A stretch of 64,000 nt of DNA from Amycolatopsis eburnea (GCF_003937945.1 NZ_RSEC01000066.1:62001-126000); one strand, 5' to 3'. Positions 32,588 to 41,318 are shown, counted from the first letter of the stretch. The notes: generated by a model from the sequence alone, not told the origin. Numbers and translations: made by a program.

Positions 32588-33018
32588 GGCTCGGCCGAAA
32601 CGACGGCGGTGGCCCCGGAGATCTCGACGACCGTGACCGACGTGCCGGGCTGGATGGGCGGGAGGTGCTCCGACATGCTCCGCGCCGACCAGACGTCGCC
32701 GGCCAGTTTCACCTGGCCCGCCTCGAAGTCCACTGTGGACAGGACGACGGCGCGGGCGCCGATCAGCGCTTCGATGCCGGTGTGGTGCGTCGGTCCGGTG
32801 AGGAAGCGCCGCTTGAGCGCGGGCCGCACCAGCGCGAGCATCCCGACCGAGGCGACGGCGAACACGGCGACGTCGATGAACAGGTTCCCGGTCAGCACCT
32901 CGGCGCCGGCGCCGAAGAGCGCCGCGACCCCCAGCATGATCAGCACGAAGTCGCCGGAGACGACCTCCGCGATCATCAGGGCGATGCCGACGATCAACCA
33001 GACCAGTGCCCAAGACAT
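32584..33018 (-). CDS. NfeD-family membrane protein
   Basis: A 144-residue protein. It has two or three N-terminal membrane segments (ALVWLIVGIALMIAEVVSGDFVLIMLGVAALFGAG, NLFIDVAVFAVASVGMLALV) followed by a C-terminal OB-fold domain (LIGARAVVLSTVDFEAGQVKLAGDVWSARS, GTSVTVVEISGATAVVSA). NfeD proteins are standard partners of SPFH proteins and help anchor or assemble them. It is the first gene of the NfeD, mini-SPFH, SPFH operon. Confidence 0.94.
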   Translation of the reverse strand: MSWALVWLIVGIALMIAEVVSGDFVLIMLGVAALFGAGAEVLTGNLFIDVAVFAVASVGMLALVRPALKRRFLTGPTHHTGIEALIGARAVVLSTVDFEAGQVKLAGDVWSARSMSEHLPPIQPGTSVTVVEISGATAVVSAEP

Positions 33019-33102
33019 GGCTTCATGCTCTCAGATCGCGCAGGATCGCACCGGCGCGGTGACGGGACGTGACCTTCGCGTGACCTTGGACAAATCGGAC
33101 AT

Positions 33103-33918
33103 TCAGTCCTCCTCGGCGGGTTCGGTGACGAAGTCGATGAGCCGCTCCACGGCCCCGATGAGCGGGGTCTCGAGGTCGCGGAAACTGCTCACCCCGCTCA
33201 GGACACGTTGCCAGCCTTCGAAAGGTTGCCCCCAGCCGAGCGCGTCGCAGATCCCCTGCTTCCACTCGGTGCCGCGCGGGATCTTCGGCCACGCCCGGAT
33301 GCCGACCGCCGCCGGGCGCACGGCTTCCCAGACGTCGATGTACGGGTGGCCGGTGACCAGCACGTTCTCGTCGCGGATCGCCTCGACGAGCCGGGACTCC
33401 TTGCTGCCGGGCACGAGGTGGTCGACCAGCACGCCGAGCCGTCGGCCGGGGCCGGTGCCGAACTCGGCGATCCGGTCGGCCAGCACGTCGACGCCGTCCA
33501 GCGGTTCGACGACGACGCCTTCGACGCGCAGGTCGTGACCCCAGACGCGTTCGACCAGCTCGGCGTCGTGCTTGCCTTCGACCCAGATGCGGGAGTCGCG
33601 CGCGACGCGGGCCTGCAGGCCCTGGACCTTGACCGAGCCGGACGCCGAGATCTGCCGGGCCGGCGCCTGGGGCGGGGCCTTGAACGGCACCAGCGTCACC
33701 GGCTTGCCCTCCAGCAGGAAGCCGGCGGGGACGAACGGGAAGACGCGGTGGCGGCCCTTGGCGTCTTCGAGCACGACGTTGCCGTACTCGGTCTTCACCA
33801 CCGCGCCGCAGAAGCCGCTGACCGGGTCCTCGACCACGAGACCGGGTTCGGCGGGGACCTCCGGCACCTTCTTGCGGCGTCGGCCGGCGAGCACGTCGTC
33901 ATAGGAGTGGGAGCGCAC
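33103..33918 (-). CDS. DUF3097-family protein
   Basis: The 271-residue protein is typical of the actinobacterial DUF3097 family, recognisable from RIWVEGKHDAELVERVWGHDLRVEGVVVEPLDGVDVL, which looks like a Toprim-related stretch, and from the DHLVPGSKESRL and VTGHPYIDVWEAVRP segments. Function is unknown; the Toprim-like motif hints at nucleic-acid metabolism. It has its own upstream gap of 51 bases from the kinase-like gene, which lies further right on the same strand. Confidence 0.9.
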   Translation of the reverse strand: MRSHSYDDVLAGRRRKKVPEVPAEPGLVVEDPVSGFCGAVVKTEYGNVVLEDAKGRHRVFPFVPAGFLLEGKPVTLVPFKAPPQAPARQISASGSVKVQGLQARVARDSRIWVEGKHDAELVERVWGHDLRVEGVVVEPLDGVDVLADRIAEFGTGPGRRLGVLVDHLVPGSKESRLVEAIRDENVLVTGHPYIDVWEAVRPAAVGIRAWPKIPRGTEWKQGICDALGWGQPFEGWQRVLSGVSSFRDLETPLIGAVERLIDFVTEPAEED

Positions 33919-33969
33919 GACCAGGCAACTTAGTGCGCCGGGGCACCTGAAGGGGGCGTGCCACGCCGG

Positions 33970-34857
33970 TCAGCGGGCCAGTTCCAGCAGGGCGTCGGTG
34001 AACGGCCGTTGCACACCCCGGCGCAGCGGCGCATGGGCGGCCAGCGGTGCCAGCGCGACGCACCACGCGAGGGCACGTTCGGCGTCGAGGCCGGGCAGGT
34101 GCGGCCGGAGCGCCTCGACGCCGTCGTCCAGCGTGCCGCCGGCGGCCAGCGGCAGGTAGAGCCAGTCGGCGAGGTCGAAGGCGGGATCGCCGACGCTCGG
34201 GCGCGGGTCGATGGCGACCGGGCCGCGGACCGGACCGGCGTCGAGGACGTTGCCCGGGTGGAGGTCGCCGTGCACGACCGCGACCGGTCCGCCTTCGGCC
34301 AGCGCCATCGCCCGGGCCCGCGCGAGCGCGAGGACTTCGGGGGTCAGGTGCGACTCGGCCGCGGAACCGGGGACGGTGCGCTCGGTGATGTCGTACATGA
34401 ACGTCACGCGCTCGGTGAGCGGCGGCAGGTCGGCCGGGGGCGCGACGCCGTGCAGCTGGGTGAGCATGGCGCCGATCTGCGGCCACGGGACGTCGCGGTC
34501 GCGCAGTTCGGTGCCGGGGACCAGGCCTTCGAGCAGGATCGCGCCGGCGTCGAGGTCGGTGTCGAGGACCTGCACCGCGGCCGGGCAGCCGGCCCACGCG
34601 CGCAGCCCGGCGTGTTCGAGGCGGGCGACCTCGGGGTCCGGGGTGAGCTTGAGAACCCGCAGGTCACCGCCGGGGCCGGTGCAGAGCAGGGTGCGGCCGC
34701 TGTTGCCGGGCCGGATCTCGCGGACGGTCAATCCCCACTGCGTGTTCAGGCGGGCGACCAGGTCCGGGAGGGCATCGCACCACGGCTCGGCCAGCTCGGC
34801 GCCGAAACGGCTGATCAGCCGCGCGCGGGCGGCGGCGTCGATCAGAACAGGGGCCAC
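33970..34857 (-). CDS. aminoglycoside phosphotransferase-like kinase (APH(6) type)
   Basis: A 295-residue protein with the kinase fold of streptomycin/hydroxyurea phosphotransferases. It has a nucleotide-loop region GLTVREIRPGNSGRTLLCTGPGGDLRVLKL, catalytic loop VVHGDLHPGNVLD near residue 192, and metal-binding AIDPRPSVGDPAFDLADWL near residue 212. It could phosphorylate an aminoglycoside or a self-made sugar compound; resistance is not proven. The GTG start at 34857 overlaps the SCO1664-type gene by 16 bases. Most of the frame continues open upstream, but that part is a shadow. Confidence 0.9.
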   Translation of the reverse strand: MAPVLIDAAARARLISRFGAELAEPWCDALPDLVARLNTQWGLTVREIRPGNSGRTLLCTGPGGDLRVLKLTPDPEVARLEHAGLRAWAGCPAAVQVLDTDLDAGAILLEGLVPGTELRDRDVPWPQIGAMLTQLHGVAPPADLPPLTERVTFMYDITERTVPGSAAESHLTPEVLALARARAMALAEGGPVAVVHGDLHPGNVLDAGPVRGPVAIDPRPSVGDPAFDLADWLYLPLAAGGTLDDGVEALRPHLPGLDAERALAWCVALAPLAAHAPLRRGVQRPFTDALLELAR

Positions 34858-35645
34858 GGGATGGCGCGCCAGTCGTCGCCCGGCTCGGGGAAGATGCCTT
34901 CGGCGAGCAGCAGGTCGGTGCGTTCGGCGAGCGCGCGGATCTCGAAGCCGGTGATGTGCTCGGCCAGGGTCTCGCCGAGGCCGCCGTCGAGCTCCGAGCG
35001 CAGTTTGCGCAGCTTCTCGACGGTGTCCGGCGGCACCGGTTCGCCGATCCAGCCCCACAGCACGGTGCGCAGCTTCGGGTCGGTGTGCAGGCAGATGCCG
35101 TGGTCGACGCCGTAGACGCGGCCGTCGACGCCGGGCAGCAGGTGCCCGCCCTTGCGGTCGGTGTTGTTGACGACGATGTCGAGCACGGCCAGGTCGCGCA
35201 GCCCGGGGTGGTCGGCGTGGGCCAGGACCGCGGGCTCGCCGTCGCGGTCGTGGGCGTGCAGCACGGGGCGCCACCCGTCGGGGACTTCGCCTGCCGGGAG
35301 GACCTCGACGAGGTCGTCGTCGGTGGTCTCGACCCACAGCTGGACCATGCCGGGGCCGAACGGCCCGTCGCGCAGCACGGTCGGCGGGATCGCGCCGATG
35401 CCGGTGGCGTCGGCGACGATCGCGGTGGCGACTTCGCGCCCGGCCAGCGTGCCGTCGGGGAAGTCCCACAGCGGCCGCTCCCCCGACACCGGCTTGTAGA
35501 CGACCCGGCCGGTGACGCCGTCGAGCTCGATGGCGCAGAACAGCGTCACGTTGGAGGCGTCCACCAGCCGGCCTTCGACGTCGATGCGGCCGTGGGTGAC
35601 CAGCTCGCGGGACGCCGGGTCGGCCGGATCGGGGGTCGTGGCCAT
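34842..35645 (-). CDS. SCO1664-family protein (PI3/4-kinase-like fold)
   Basis: A 267-residue protein of the SCO1664 family. It shows a lysine in VVYKPVSGERPLWDFPDGTLAGREVA, the loop LAVLDIVVNNTDRKGGHLL near residue 165 with catalytic Asp and Asn, and metal-binding VYGVDHGICLHTD. In many actinomycetes this gene sits with DUF3090 and mycothiol ligase mshC. Here DUF3090 precedes it by two bases but mshC is absent, and an aminoglycoside-kinase-like gene follows. The physiological role is unknown. Confidence 0.92.
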   Translation of the reverse strand: MATTPDPADPASRELVTHGRIDVEGRLVDASNVTLFCAIELDGVTGRVVYKPVSGERPLWDFPDGTLAGREVATAIVADATGIGAIPPTVLRDGPFGPGMVQLWVETTDDDLVEVLPAGEVPDGWRPVLHAHDRDGEPAVLAHADHPGLRDLAVLDIVVNNTDRKGGHLLPGVDGRVYGVDHGICLHTDPKLRTVLWGWIGEPVPPDTVEKLRKLRSELDGGLGETLAEHITGFEIRALAERTDLLLAEGIFPEPGDDWRAIPWPLF

Positions 35646-35647
35646 GG

Positions 35648-36223
35648 TCAGTCTTCGCTCGCGTCGGTCTCGCGCCGGTAGCCGTTCTGCCGGGGGCAGA
35701 TGTGGCCGTTCGGGTCGAGCGGCTCGCCGCACAGCGGGCACGGCTTGCGGCCGGCGTTGACGACGCGGTCGGCGCGCTCGGCGAAGGCGCGGGCGGCGGC
35801 CGGGCTGAGGAAGACGCGGACGGCGTCCGGGCCCTCTTCGGTGTCGTCGAGCACGACCGTTTCGTCGACCTCGCCCTCGGTGATGGCGAGCAGCTCGATG
35901 ACGACGGCGCTGCTGTCGGCGTCCCAGCCCAGGCCCATGGTGCCGACGCGGAACTCCTCCTCGACCGGCACGGTGAGGGGGTCGACGTCGACGAGGTCCT
36001 CGGGGACGTCGTCGGGCACGTCGGCGCCGAAGCGGCTGGCGACTTCCTCCAGCAGTGAGCTGAGGCGCTCCGCGAGGACGACGACCTGCTGCTTTTCGAT
36101 GGTGACGCTGATGGTGCGCACGTCCTCGGAAGCCTGGAGGTAGAACGTGCGATCGCCGGGCTCGCCGACGGTGCCGGCGACGAACCGATCCGGCTGGCGG
36201 AAGACGTGGATTACGCGAGACAT
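35648..36223 (-). CDS. DUF3090-family protein
   Basis: The 191-residue actinobacterial protein starts MSRVIHVFRQPDRFVAGTVGEPGDRTFYLQA, the family opening, and ends in a zinc-ribbon-like CPLCGEPLDPNGHICPRQNGY with four cysteines or histidines. Function is unknown. It is translated directly ahead of the SCO1664-family gene with a two-base gap and is divergent from the S9 peptidase gene across 76 bases. Confidence 0.93.
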   Translation of the reverse strand: MSRVIHVFRQPDRFVAGTVGEPGDRTFYLQASEDVRTISVTIEKQQVVVLAERLSSLLEEVASRFGADVPDDVPEDLVDVDPLTVPVEEEFRVGTMGLGWDADSSAVVIELLAITEGEVDETVVLDDTEEGPDAVRVFLSPAAARAFAERADRVVNAGRKPCPLCGEPLDPNGHICPRQNGYRRETDASED

Positions 36224-36299
36224 AGCACTGACGACCCTAGGCCACCGCCGCATGATCGGCATCCGCCGCCCCACCTTCACGGGCCGCTAGCCTCTGGGG

Positions 36300-38216
36300 G
36301 TGTCTCGGATCTCGCCGTACGGAACCTGGTCTTCGCCCATCACCGCCGCCGAAGTGGCCGCCGCCGGTGGCGGCCCGCAGTGGCTCGACGTCGTCGGGGA
36401 CGAGGTGTGGTGGGCCGAGGCGCGGCCCGGTGAGCAGGGCCGGGTCGCGCTGGTGAAGGCCGTTCCCGGCGGTACGGAGGACGTGCTGCCGTCGCCGTGG
36501 AACGTCCGCAACCGGCTGCACGAGTACGGCGGCCGGCCCTGGGCGGTCACCGGCGGTGTCGTGGTGTTCACGCACTGGGCGGATCAGCGGGTTTACGCGC
36601 TGAGCGAAACCGGTGTGGTGCCGCTGACACCGGAGCCCGCGGAGCCGCAGGGCGTCCGCTACGGCGACCTGCGGGCCGGGCGGCCGGGTGAGGTGTGGGC
36701 GGTGCGGGAACGCGCCACCGGGCCGCGGCCGACCGACGTCGAGCGGGAGCTGGTGGCGATCGCGCTGTCCGGCGACGGGGAGCGGGTGCTGGCCGCGAGC
36801 CACCGGTTCCTGACCGTGGCGAAGCTGTCGCCGGACGGGCGGCACGCGGCCTGGTTCGGCTGGGACCACCCGGCGATGCCGTGGGACGGGACCGAGCTGT
36901 GCGTGGCCCCGGTCGCCGGGGACGGGTCGTTCGGGCCGCACGAGGTGCTGGCCGGCGGCGCGGACGTCTCGGTGTGCCAGGTCGAGTGGGAGACACCCGA
37001 GTCGGTGCTGGCGTTGCTGGACCCGGACGGCTGGTGGAACCTGCACCGGGTCGGCCTGGACGGGTCGGTGGTGAACCTGGCGCCGGTGGCGCGGGAGCTG
37101 GGCGGGCCGCTGTGGAAGGCGGGCTCGCGCTGGTTCGTCCCGCTCGGCGGCGGGCGGCACGCGGTGCTGGCCGGCGGCCGGCTGGCGGTGCTCGACGAGG
37201 CGGACGGTTCGGTGACGTCGCTCGGCGAGGAGCTGACGGCGTGGTCCTCGACGGGGTTCGCCGCGGTCGGCGACGGGTTCGTCGGCGTCGCCGCGGGCCC
37301 GCTGCGGGAAGCCGCGGCGGTGCACCTCGCCGGCTCGGTCGTGACGGACCTGACGCCGCAGCCGGAGCTGCCGGCGGAGTACCTGCCGGTGCCGCGGGAG
37401 CGGGTGGTCACGACGGCGGACGGCGCCGACGTCCCGGTGGTGCTGTACCTGCCGGCGAACCCGGATTTCGCGGCGCCCGAAGGGGAGCTGCCGCCGCTGC
37501 TGGTGCAGGTGCACGGCGGGCCGACCGGGCAGCACTTCGCGGCGCTCGACCTGGAGATCGCGTACTTCACCAGCCGCGGCATCGGCGTGGCGGCGGTGAA
37601 CTACGGCGGGTCGACCGGGTTCGGGCGGGCCTACCGGGAGCGGCTGCGCGAGCAGTGGGGCGTGGTCGACGTGGCCGACTGCGTGGCCGTGGCCGAGGCG
37701 CTGGTGGCCGAAGGGCTCGCCGACGGCGACCGGCTGGCGATCCGCGGGGGCAGCGCGGGCGGGTTCACCGCGGCGGCGTCGCTGACCACGACGAAGACCT
37801 ACCGGGCGGGCACGGTGATGTACCCGGTGCTGGACCTGGCCGGGTGGACCGGCACCGACGGCGAGACGCACGACTTCGAGTCGCGGTACCTGGACGGGCT
37901 GGTCGGGCCGCTGCCCTCGGCCCGGCAGCGGTACGTCGACCGGTCGCCGGTGGCGAACGCCGGGTCGCTGGCCGGGCCGGTGCTGTTCCAGCAGGGCCTG
38001 GAGGACCGGATCTGCCCGCCGGAGCAGGCGGACCGGTTCGTGGCCGGGCTGGCCGGGCGCGGGATCCCCTACGCCTACCAGCGGTTCCCGGGTGAGCAGC
38101 ACGGGTTCCGGCAGGCGGGGACGATCGTGGCGGCGCTGGAGGCGGAACTGTCGTTCTACGGTCAGGTGCTGGGCTTCGAGACGCCGGGCGTGCCGCGGCT
38201 GGAGCTGTCGCGGTGA
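36300..38216 (+). CDS. S9-family prolyl oligopeptidase / acylaminoacyl peptidase
   Basis: A 638-residue cytoplasmic serine peptidase. Residues 1-370 form a beta-propeller-like region and residues 390-635 the alpha/beta hydrolase domain. The nucleophile elbow is RGGSAGGFTA (Ser near 485), the aspartate is in GLEDRICPPEQ near 568, and the histidine is in PGEQHGF near 600. It cleaves short peptides or acylated amino acids. The GTG start is at 36300. Its stop overlaps the S66 carboxypeptidase start as GTGA, so the two peptidases are made together. Confidence 0.94.
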   Translation: MSRISPYGTWSSPITAAEVAAAGGGPQWLDVVGDEVWWAEARPGEQGRVALVKAVPGGTEDVLPSPWNVRNRLHEYGGRPWAVTGGVVVFTHWADQRVYALSETGVVPLTPEPAEPQGVRYGDLRAGRPGEVWAVRERATGPRPTDVERELVAIALSGDGERVLAASHRFLTVAKLSPDGRHAAWFGWDHPAMPWDGTELCVAPVAGDGSFGPHEVLAGGADVSVCQVEWETPESVLALLDPDGWWNLHRVGLDGSVVNLAPVARELGGPLWKAGSRWFVPLGGGRHAVLAGGRLAVLDEADGSVTSLGEELTAWSSTGFAAVGDGFVGVAAGPLREAAAVHLAGSVVTDLTPQPELPAEYLPVPRERVVTTADGADVPVVLYLPANPDFAAPEGELPPLLVQVHGGPTGQHFAALDLEIAYFTSRGIGVAAVNYGGSTGFGRAYRERLREQWGVVDVADCVAVAEALVAEGLADGDRLAIRGGSAGGFTAAASLTTTKTYRAGTVMYPVLDLAGWTGTDGETHDFESRYLDGLVGPLPSARQRYVDRSPVANAGSLAGPVLFQQGLEDRICPPEQADRFVAGLAGRGIPYAYQRFPGEQHGFRQAGTIVAALEAELSFYGQVLGFETPGVPRLELSR

Positions 38217-39112
38217 GGCCGCCGCGGTTGCGGGCCGGCGACACGCTGGCGCTGGTGGCGCCGTCCGGCCCGGTGCCGGCGGACCTGCTGGAGAAGGCGC
38301 TGCCGGTGCTGAGCGGCTGGGGCGTCGAGGTGCGGGTCGGGCCGTGCGTGCGTGCTTCGCCCGGCTCGCCGCCCTACCTGTCGGGTTCGGACGCGGCGCG
38401 GGCGGCGGAGTTCACCGACGCGTGGCTGGATCCGGGGGTGCGCTGCGTGCTGGCGGCGCGCGGTGGGTACGGGGCGCAGCGGATGCTGGACCTGGTGGAC
38501 TGGGCGGCGTTGCGGGACGCCGGGCCGAAGGTGCTGGCCGGGTCGTCGGACATCACGGCGCTGCACCGGGCGGTGAACGTCCACTTGGGACTGTCCAGCC
38601 TGTTTTCGCCGATGCCGGCGAGCGTGCTGTTCGACGACTTCGCGGTGGAGCACCTGCGGCGGGCGCTGTTCGAACCCGAGCGGAACCTCGTGGTCCGCGG
38701 GGGCGCGGCGCTGGTGCCGGGCCGGGCGTCGGGGACGTTGATCGGCGGGAACCTGTCGCTGCTGGCCGCCGGGCTGGGGACGCCGGAGGCGGGTTCGGCG
38801 CGGGACGCCGTGGTGCTGCTGGAGGACGTGACCGAGAGCGTCTACCGGCTGGACCGGATGCTGACGCAGCTGCTGCGCGCCGGCTGGTTCGACGGCGTCC
38901 GCGGCATCGTGCTGGGTTCGTGGGCGGCTTGTGGCGACCCGGCGGAGGTGCGGGCGCTGCTGCTGGAGCGGCTGGGACCGCTGGGGGTGCCCATGGTCGA
39001 GGAGTTCGGGTTCGGGCACGTGGCGTCGTCGCCGACGGTGCCGCTGGGCGTGCCGGTGACGCTGGACGCGGACCTGGGGACGTTGACGTTCGACTCCCCC
39101 GCGCTGACATGA
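38213..39112 (+). CDS. S66-family LD-carboxypeptidase (LdcA-like)
   Basis: A 299-residue S66 peptidase. The catalytic serine is in KVLAGSSDITALHRAV near residue 110, the glutamate in DAVVLLEDVTESVYRLDRML near 205, and the histidine in EFGFGHVASSPTVPLGV near 268. The opening RLRAGDTLALVAPSGPVP is typical. Family members remove the terminal D-amino acid from muramoyl tetrapeptides during murein recycling or hydrolyse microcin-like peptides. It is coupled to the S9 peptidase upstream and to a PPOX gene downstream through overlapping codons. Confidence 0.94.
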   Translation: MRPPRLRAGDTLALVAPSGPVPADLLEKALPVLSGWGVEVRVGPCVRASPGSPPYLSGSDAARAAEFTDAWLDPGVRCVLAARGGYGAQRMLDLVDWAALRDAGPKVLAGSSDITALHRAVNVHLGLSSLFSPMPASVLFDDFAVEHLRRALFEPERNLVVRGGAALVPGRASGTLIGGNLSLLAAGLGTPEAGSARDAVVLLEDVTESVYRLDRMLTQLLRAGWFDGVRGIVLGSWAACGDPAEVRALLLERLGPLGVPMVEEFGFGHVASSPTVPLGVPVTLDADLGTLTFDSPALT

Positions 39113-39516
39113 CGCCCGAGGAGGCACGGGAGCGGTTCGCCGCCGCGCGGGTGGCGCGGCTGGCGACGGTGTCGGCCGCGGGGGTGCCGCACCTGGTGCC
39201 GGTGACGTTCGCGGTGCGCGGTGATCTCGTGGTGTTCGCGGTGGACCACAAGCCGAAGTCGACTAGGGCGTTGCGGCGGCTGCGGAACATCGCGGAGAAC
39301 CCGGCGGTGTGCTTCCTGGCCGACGGCTACGACGAGGACTGGTCACGGCTGTGGTGGGCCCGCGCGGACGGCACCGCGCGGGTGCTGCCGGACGCCGAGC
39401 GCGCCGAGCCGGTTTCGTGGCTGGTGGAGAAGTACGCGCAGTACGCGGAGCGGCCGCCGGAGCACGCGGTGGTGGTGACTTCGGTGCACACCTGGCGCGG
39501 CTGGACCGGCTCGTGA
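39109..39516 (+). CDS. PPOX-class F420-type oxidoreductase, TIGR03668-like
   Basis: A 135-residue split-barrel protein: ARERFAAARVARLATVSAAGVPHLVPVTFAVRGDLVVFAVDHKPKSTRALRRLRNIAENPAVCFLADGYDEDWSRLWWARADGTARV. The KPKST and WSRLWWARADG motifs match the TIGR03668 group, which is expected to bind F420 in actinomycetes. It is the last gene of the S9, S66, PPOX operon, with an ATGA overlap to the S66 gene. Its stop codon lies inside the left arm of the following hairpin. Confidence 0.9.
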   Translation: MTPEEARERFAAARVARLATVSAAGVPHLVPVTFAVRGDLVVFAVDHKPKSTRALRRLRNIAENPAVCFLADGYDEDWSRLWWARADGTARVLPDAERAEPVSWLVEKYAQYAERPPEHAVVVTSVHTWRGWTGS

Positions 39517-39555
39517 GTGTTTAGGGCGGTTAGAACCGCCCTAAACACTCACGAG
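39510..39555. terminator. bidirectional hairpin with 22-bp perfect arms and 2-base centre
   Basis: Arms 39510-39531 and 39534-39555 are perfectly complementary with only AG between them. The structure contains the PPOX stop codon (39514-39516) and ends two bases before the stop of the convergent mannosyltransferase, so it can terminate both transcripts. Confidence 0.85.
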
Positions 39556-39557
39556 CG

Positions 39558-41093
39558 TCAGTCGCGGAGGAACTTCTCCGGGCGGCGCCAGGCGTCGATG
39601 ATGCCCAGCGGGTCCGGGCGCAGCAGCGACGCCGCCGAGTACAGGCTGGCCACCACGACCAGGGCGATGAACCACCAGTCGTACAGGGCCTGCTCGCCCG
39701 TCGGGTAGTAGACCAGCGTCACGAACACCGACACCGCCACCACCAGCGCGAGGTGCCGCGGCTGCCACTTGAACGCCGACAGGAGCACGAAACCCCAGGT
39801 CAGGTACCACGGCAGGGTCGGTGGCATGAGGATCGCCACCGCCAGCAGCGAAATGCCCGCCCGGTACACCGCTTCGGTGCCGCCGCCGCGGCCGAGCCAC
39901 CACTGGCGGACGCCGAACGCGATCAGCAGAAGCATGCCCGCGGCGCGGGCGACCGTCACAAACGGCGAGACCTGGACGTCCACGACGAGGTGGACCAGGT
40001 TGTAGAACACCTCGCCGATGCCGGTCGGGATGTTGAGCCAGTTCGCGATCAGCTGGGGTGCCTTGAGCCCGGACCACCAGCCCATGTTCAGCGAGCCCAG
40101 CGAGATCCAGGTGCCGGCGACGAACACCGGCAGGAACAGGCCCACGGACGCGGCGCCGGCGCGCAGGAAGTTGCGGACCTTCGACTCGCCTTCGAGGTGG
40201 TTGGCCCAGATCCAGACGATGAACGGCAGCGCGATCGCGGCCGTCGGCTTGATCAGCATGCCGATGGTCACCAGGACCACCGCGAGGACGTGCTTGCGTT
40301 CCAGCGCGGCGAGGACGCCGATGGTGAGGAAGGCGAGCATCATCAGGTCGTTGTGCGGGCCGCCGAAGAGGTGGATCACCATCATCGGACTGGCCACGGC
40401 GAGCCAGAGCGCGACCGGGAGCTTGCCGCCGAGGTGCTTGACCAGCCGCGGGAGCGCCCACAGCGTGCCCGCGAGCCCGGCCAGCAGCACGACGCGCATC
40501 AGGATGACGCCGAGGATCATGTTGTCGCCGGTGGTGGCGACGACGCCCTTCGAGATGAGCAGGAACAGCGGCCCGTACGGCGCCGGGGTGGTCTGCCAGA
40601 GCGGGTGGACGTTCTGGACCACGTTCGGCAGCACGTCGAGCTCGGCGGGGCCGTTGGCGTACGGGTCGAGCCCGTAGAGCAGCTGGGCGCCCTGGCCGAG
40701 GTAGGAGAAGACGTCTCGGGTGAACAGCGGCGGCGAGATCAGCAGCGGCGCCATCCAGCAGCCCGCGGCGACCAGGATGGGACGGCTGCCGATGCGCCCG
40801 GCCAGCACGTAGCGGCCCAGGCGGACCCACGCCCACACGACCAGGCCGAAGCCGGTGTAGAGGACGGCGTTGGCGAGCATGCGGCCGTGGCCGTACCGGA
40901 TCCAGGAGAGCGGTCCGTGGCCGAGCACGGGGTCCTTGATCAGGATGCCACCGGCACCGAAGGCGGCGAGCATGAGCAGGGTGCTCCCGACGGTGCCCAT
41001 CGCGATGGTGCGGTACGGGAATCGCGAAGGCACGCGGAGCCGCTCGGCCAGTCCGGCCGAGGGCGTCTGTGCGGGGTCGGTGGTGGTCGCCAT
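39558..41093 (-). CDS. mptB: polyprenol-phosphomannose-dependent alpha-1,6-mannosyltransferase
   Basis: A 511-residue GT-C type membrane protein with about 12 to 13 predicted membrane segments. The catalytic-loop acidic residue is in ISPPLFTRDVFSYLGQGAQLLYGLDPY, and GGPHNDLMMLAFLTIGVLAALERK is typical. It resembles MptB, which initiates the alpha-1,6-mannan core of lipomannan and lipoarabinomannan using polyprenyl-phosphate mannose outside the membrane. ATG 41093 is preferred; a further ATG at 41114 is possible. Genes for mannan degradation (GH92) lie 9 kb to the right. Confidence 0.9.
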   Translation of the reverse strand: MATTTDPAQTPSAGLAERLRVPSRFPYRTIAMGTVGSTLLMLAAFGAGGILIKDPVLGHGPLSWIRYGHGRMLANAVLYTGFGLVVWAWVRLGRYVLAGRIGSRPILVAAGCWMAPLLISPPLFTRDVFSYLGQGAQLLYGLDPYANGPAELDVLPNVVQNVHPLWQTTPAPYGPLFLLISKGVVATTGDNMILGVILMRVVLLAGLAGTLWALPRLVKHLGGKLPVALWLAVASPMMVIHLFGGPHNDLMMLAFLTIGVLAALERKHVLAVVLVTIGMLIKPTAAIALPFIVWIWANHLEGESKVRNFLRAGAASVGLFLPVFVAGTWISLGSLNMGWWSGLKAPQLIANWLNIPTGIGEVFYNLVHLVVDVQVSPFVTVARAAGMLLLIAFGVRQWWLGRGGGTEAVYRAGISLLAVAILMPPTLPWYLTWGFVLLSAFKWQPRHLALVVAVSVFVTLVYYPTGEQALYDWWFIALVVVASLYSAASLLRPDPLGIIDAWRRPEKFLRD

Positions 41094-41215
41094 TTCCGTT
41101 CGGAGATTACACACCGCGCTCGGGCGGGGTTACCGCAGTGTCAGGTTTCGGGCCGTGGCGAGCGGGTGACCGGCGGCAGAGTCGCCTGGCTGCGTGGTCT
41201 GCCCGGCGCCGCAGG

Positions 41216-41274
41216 GATGTCATGAAAGGGTCGTTCATGTCGTCTGGCGAGGTGAACGACCCTTTCATGACATC
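41216..41274. terminator. hairpin with 22-bp perfect arms behind the peptide ABC operon
   Basis: Arms 41216-41237 and 41253-41274 are perfectly complementary around a 15-base loop. It lies between the leftward ABC operon (ending 41319) and the leftward mptB gene, so it should terminate the ABC transcript and insulate mptB. The rest of 41094-41318 shows no further feature. Confidence 0.8.
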
Positions 41275-41318
41275 GCGGGCCGCCGGTCCGGCTTCACCGA
41301 GCCCGTGGGCCGGGCTCG

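Noticed and set aside
33970-34857. Calling the APH-like gene a streptomycin-resistance gene
   Set aside because: The kinase motifs are clear, but substrate-specific residues cannot be judged by eye and the genomic context does not point to an antibiotic cluster.
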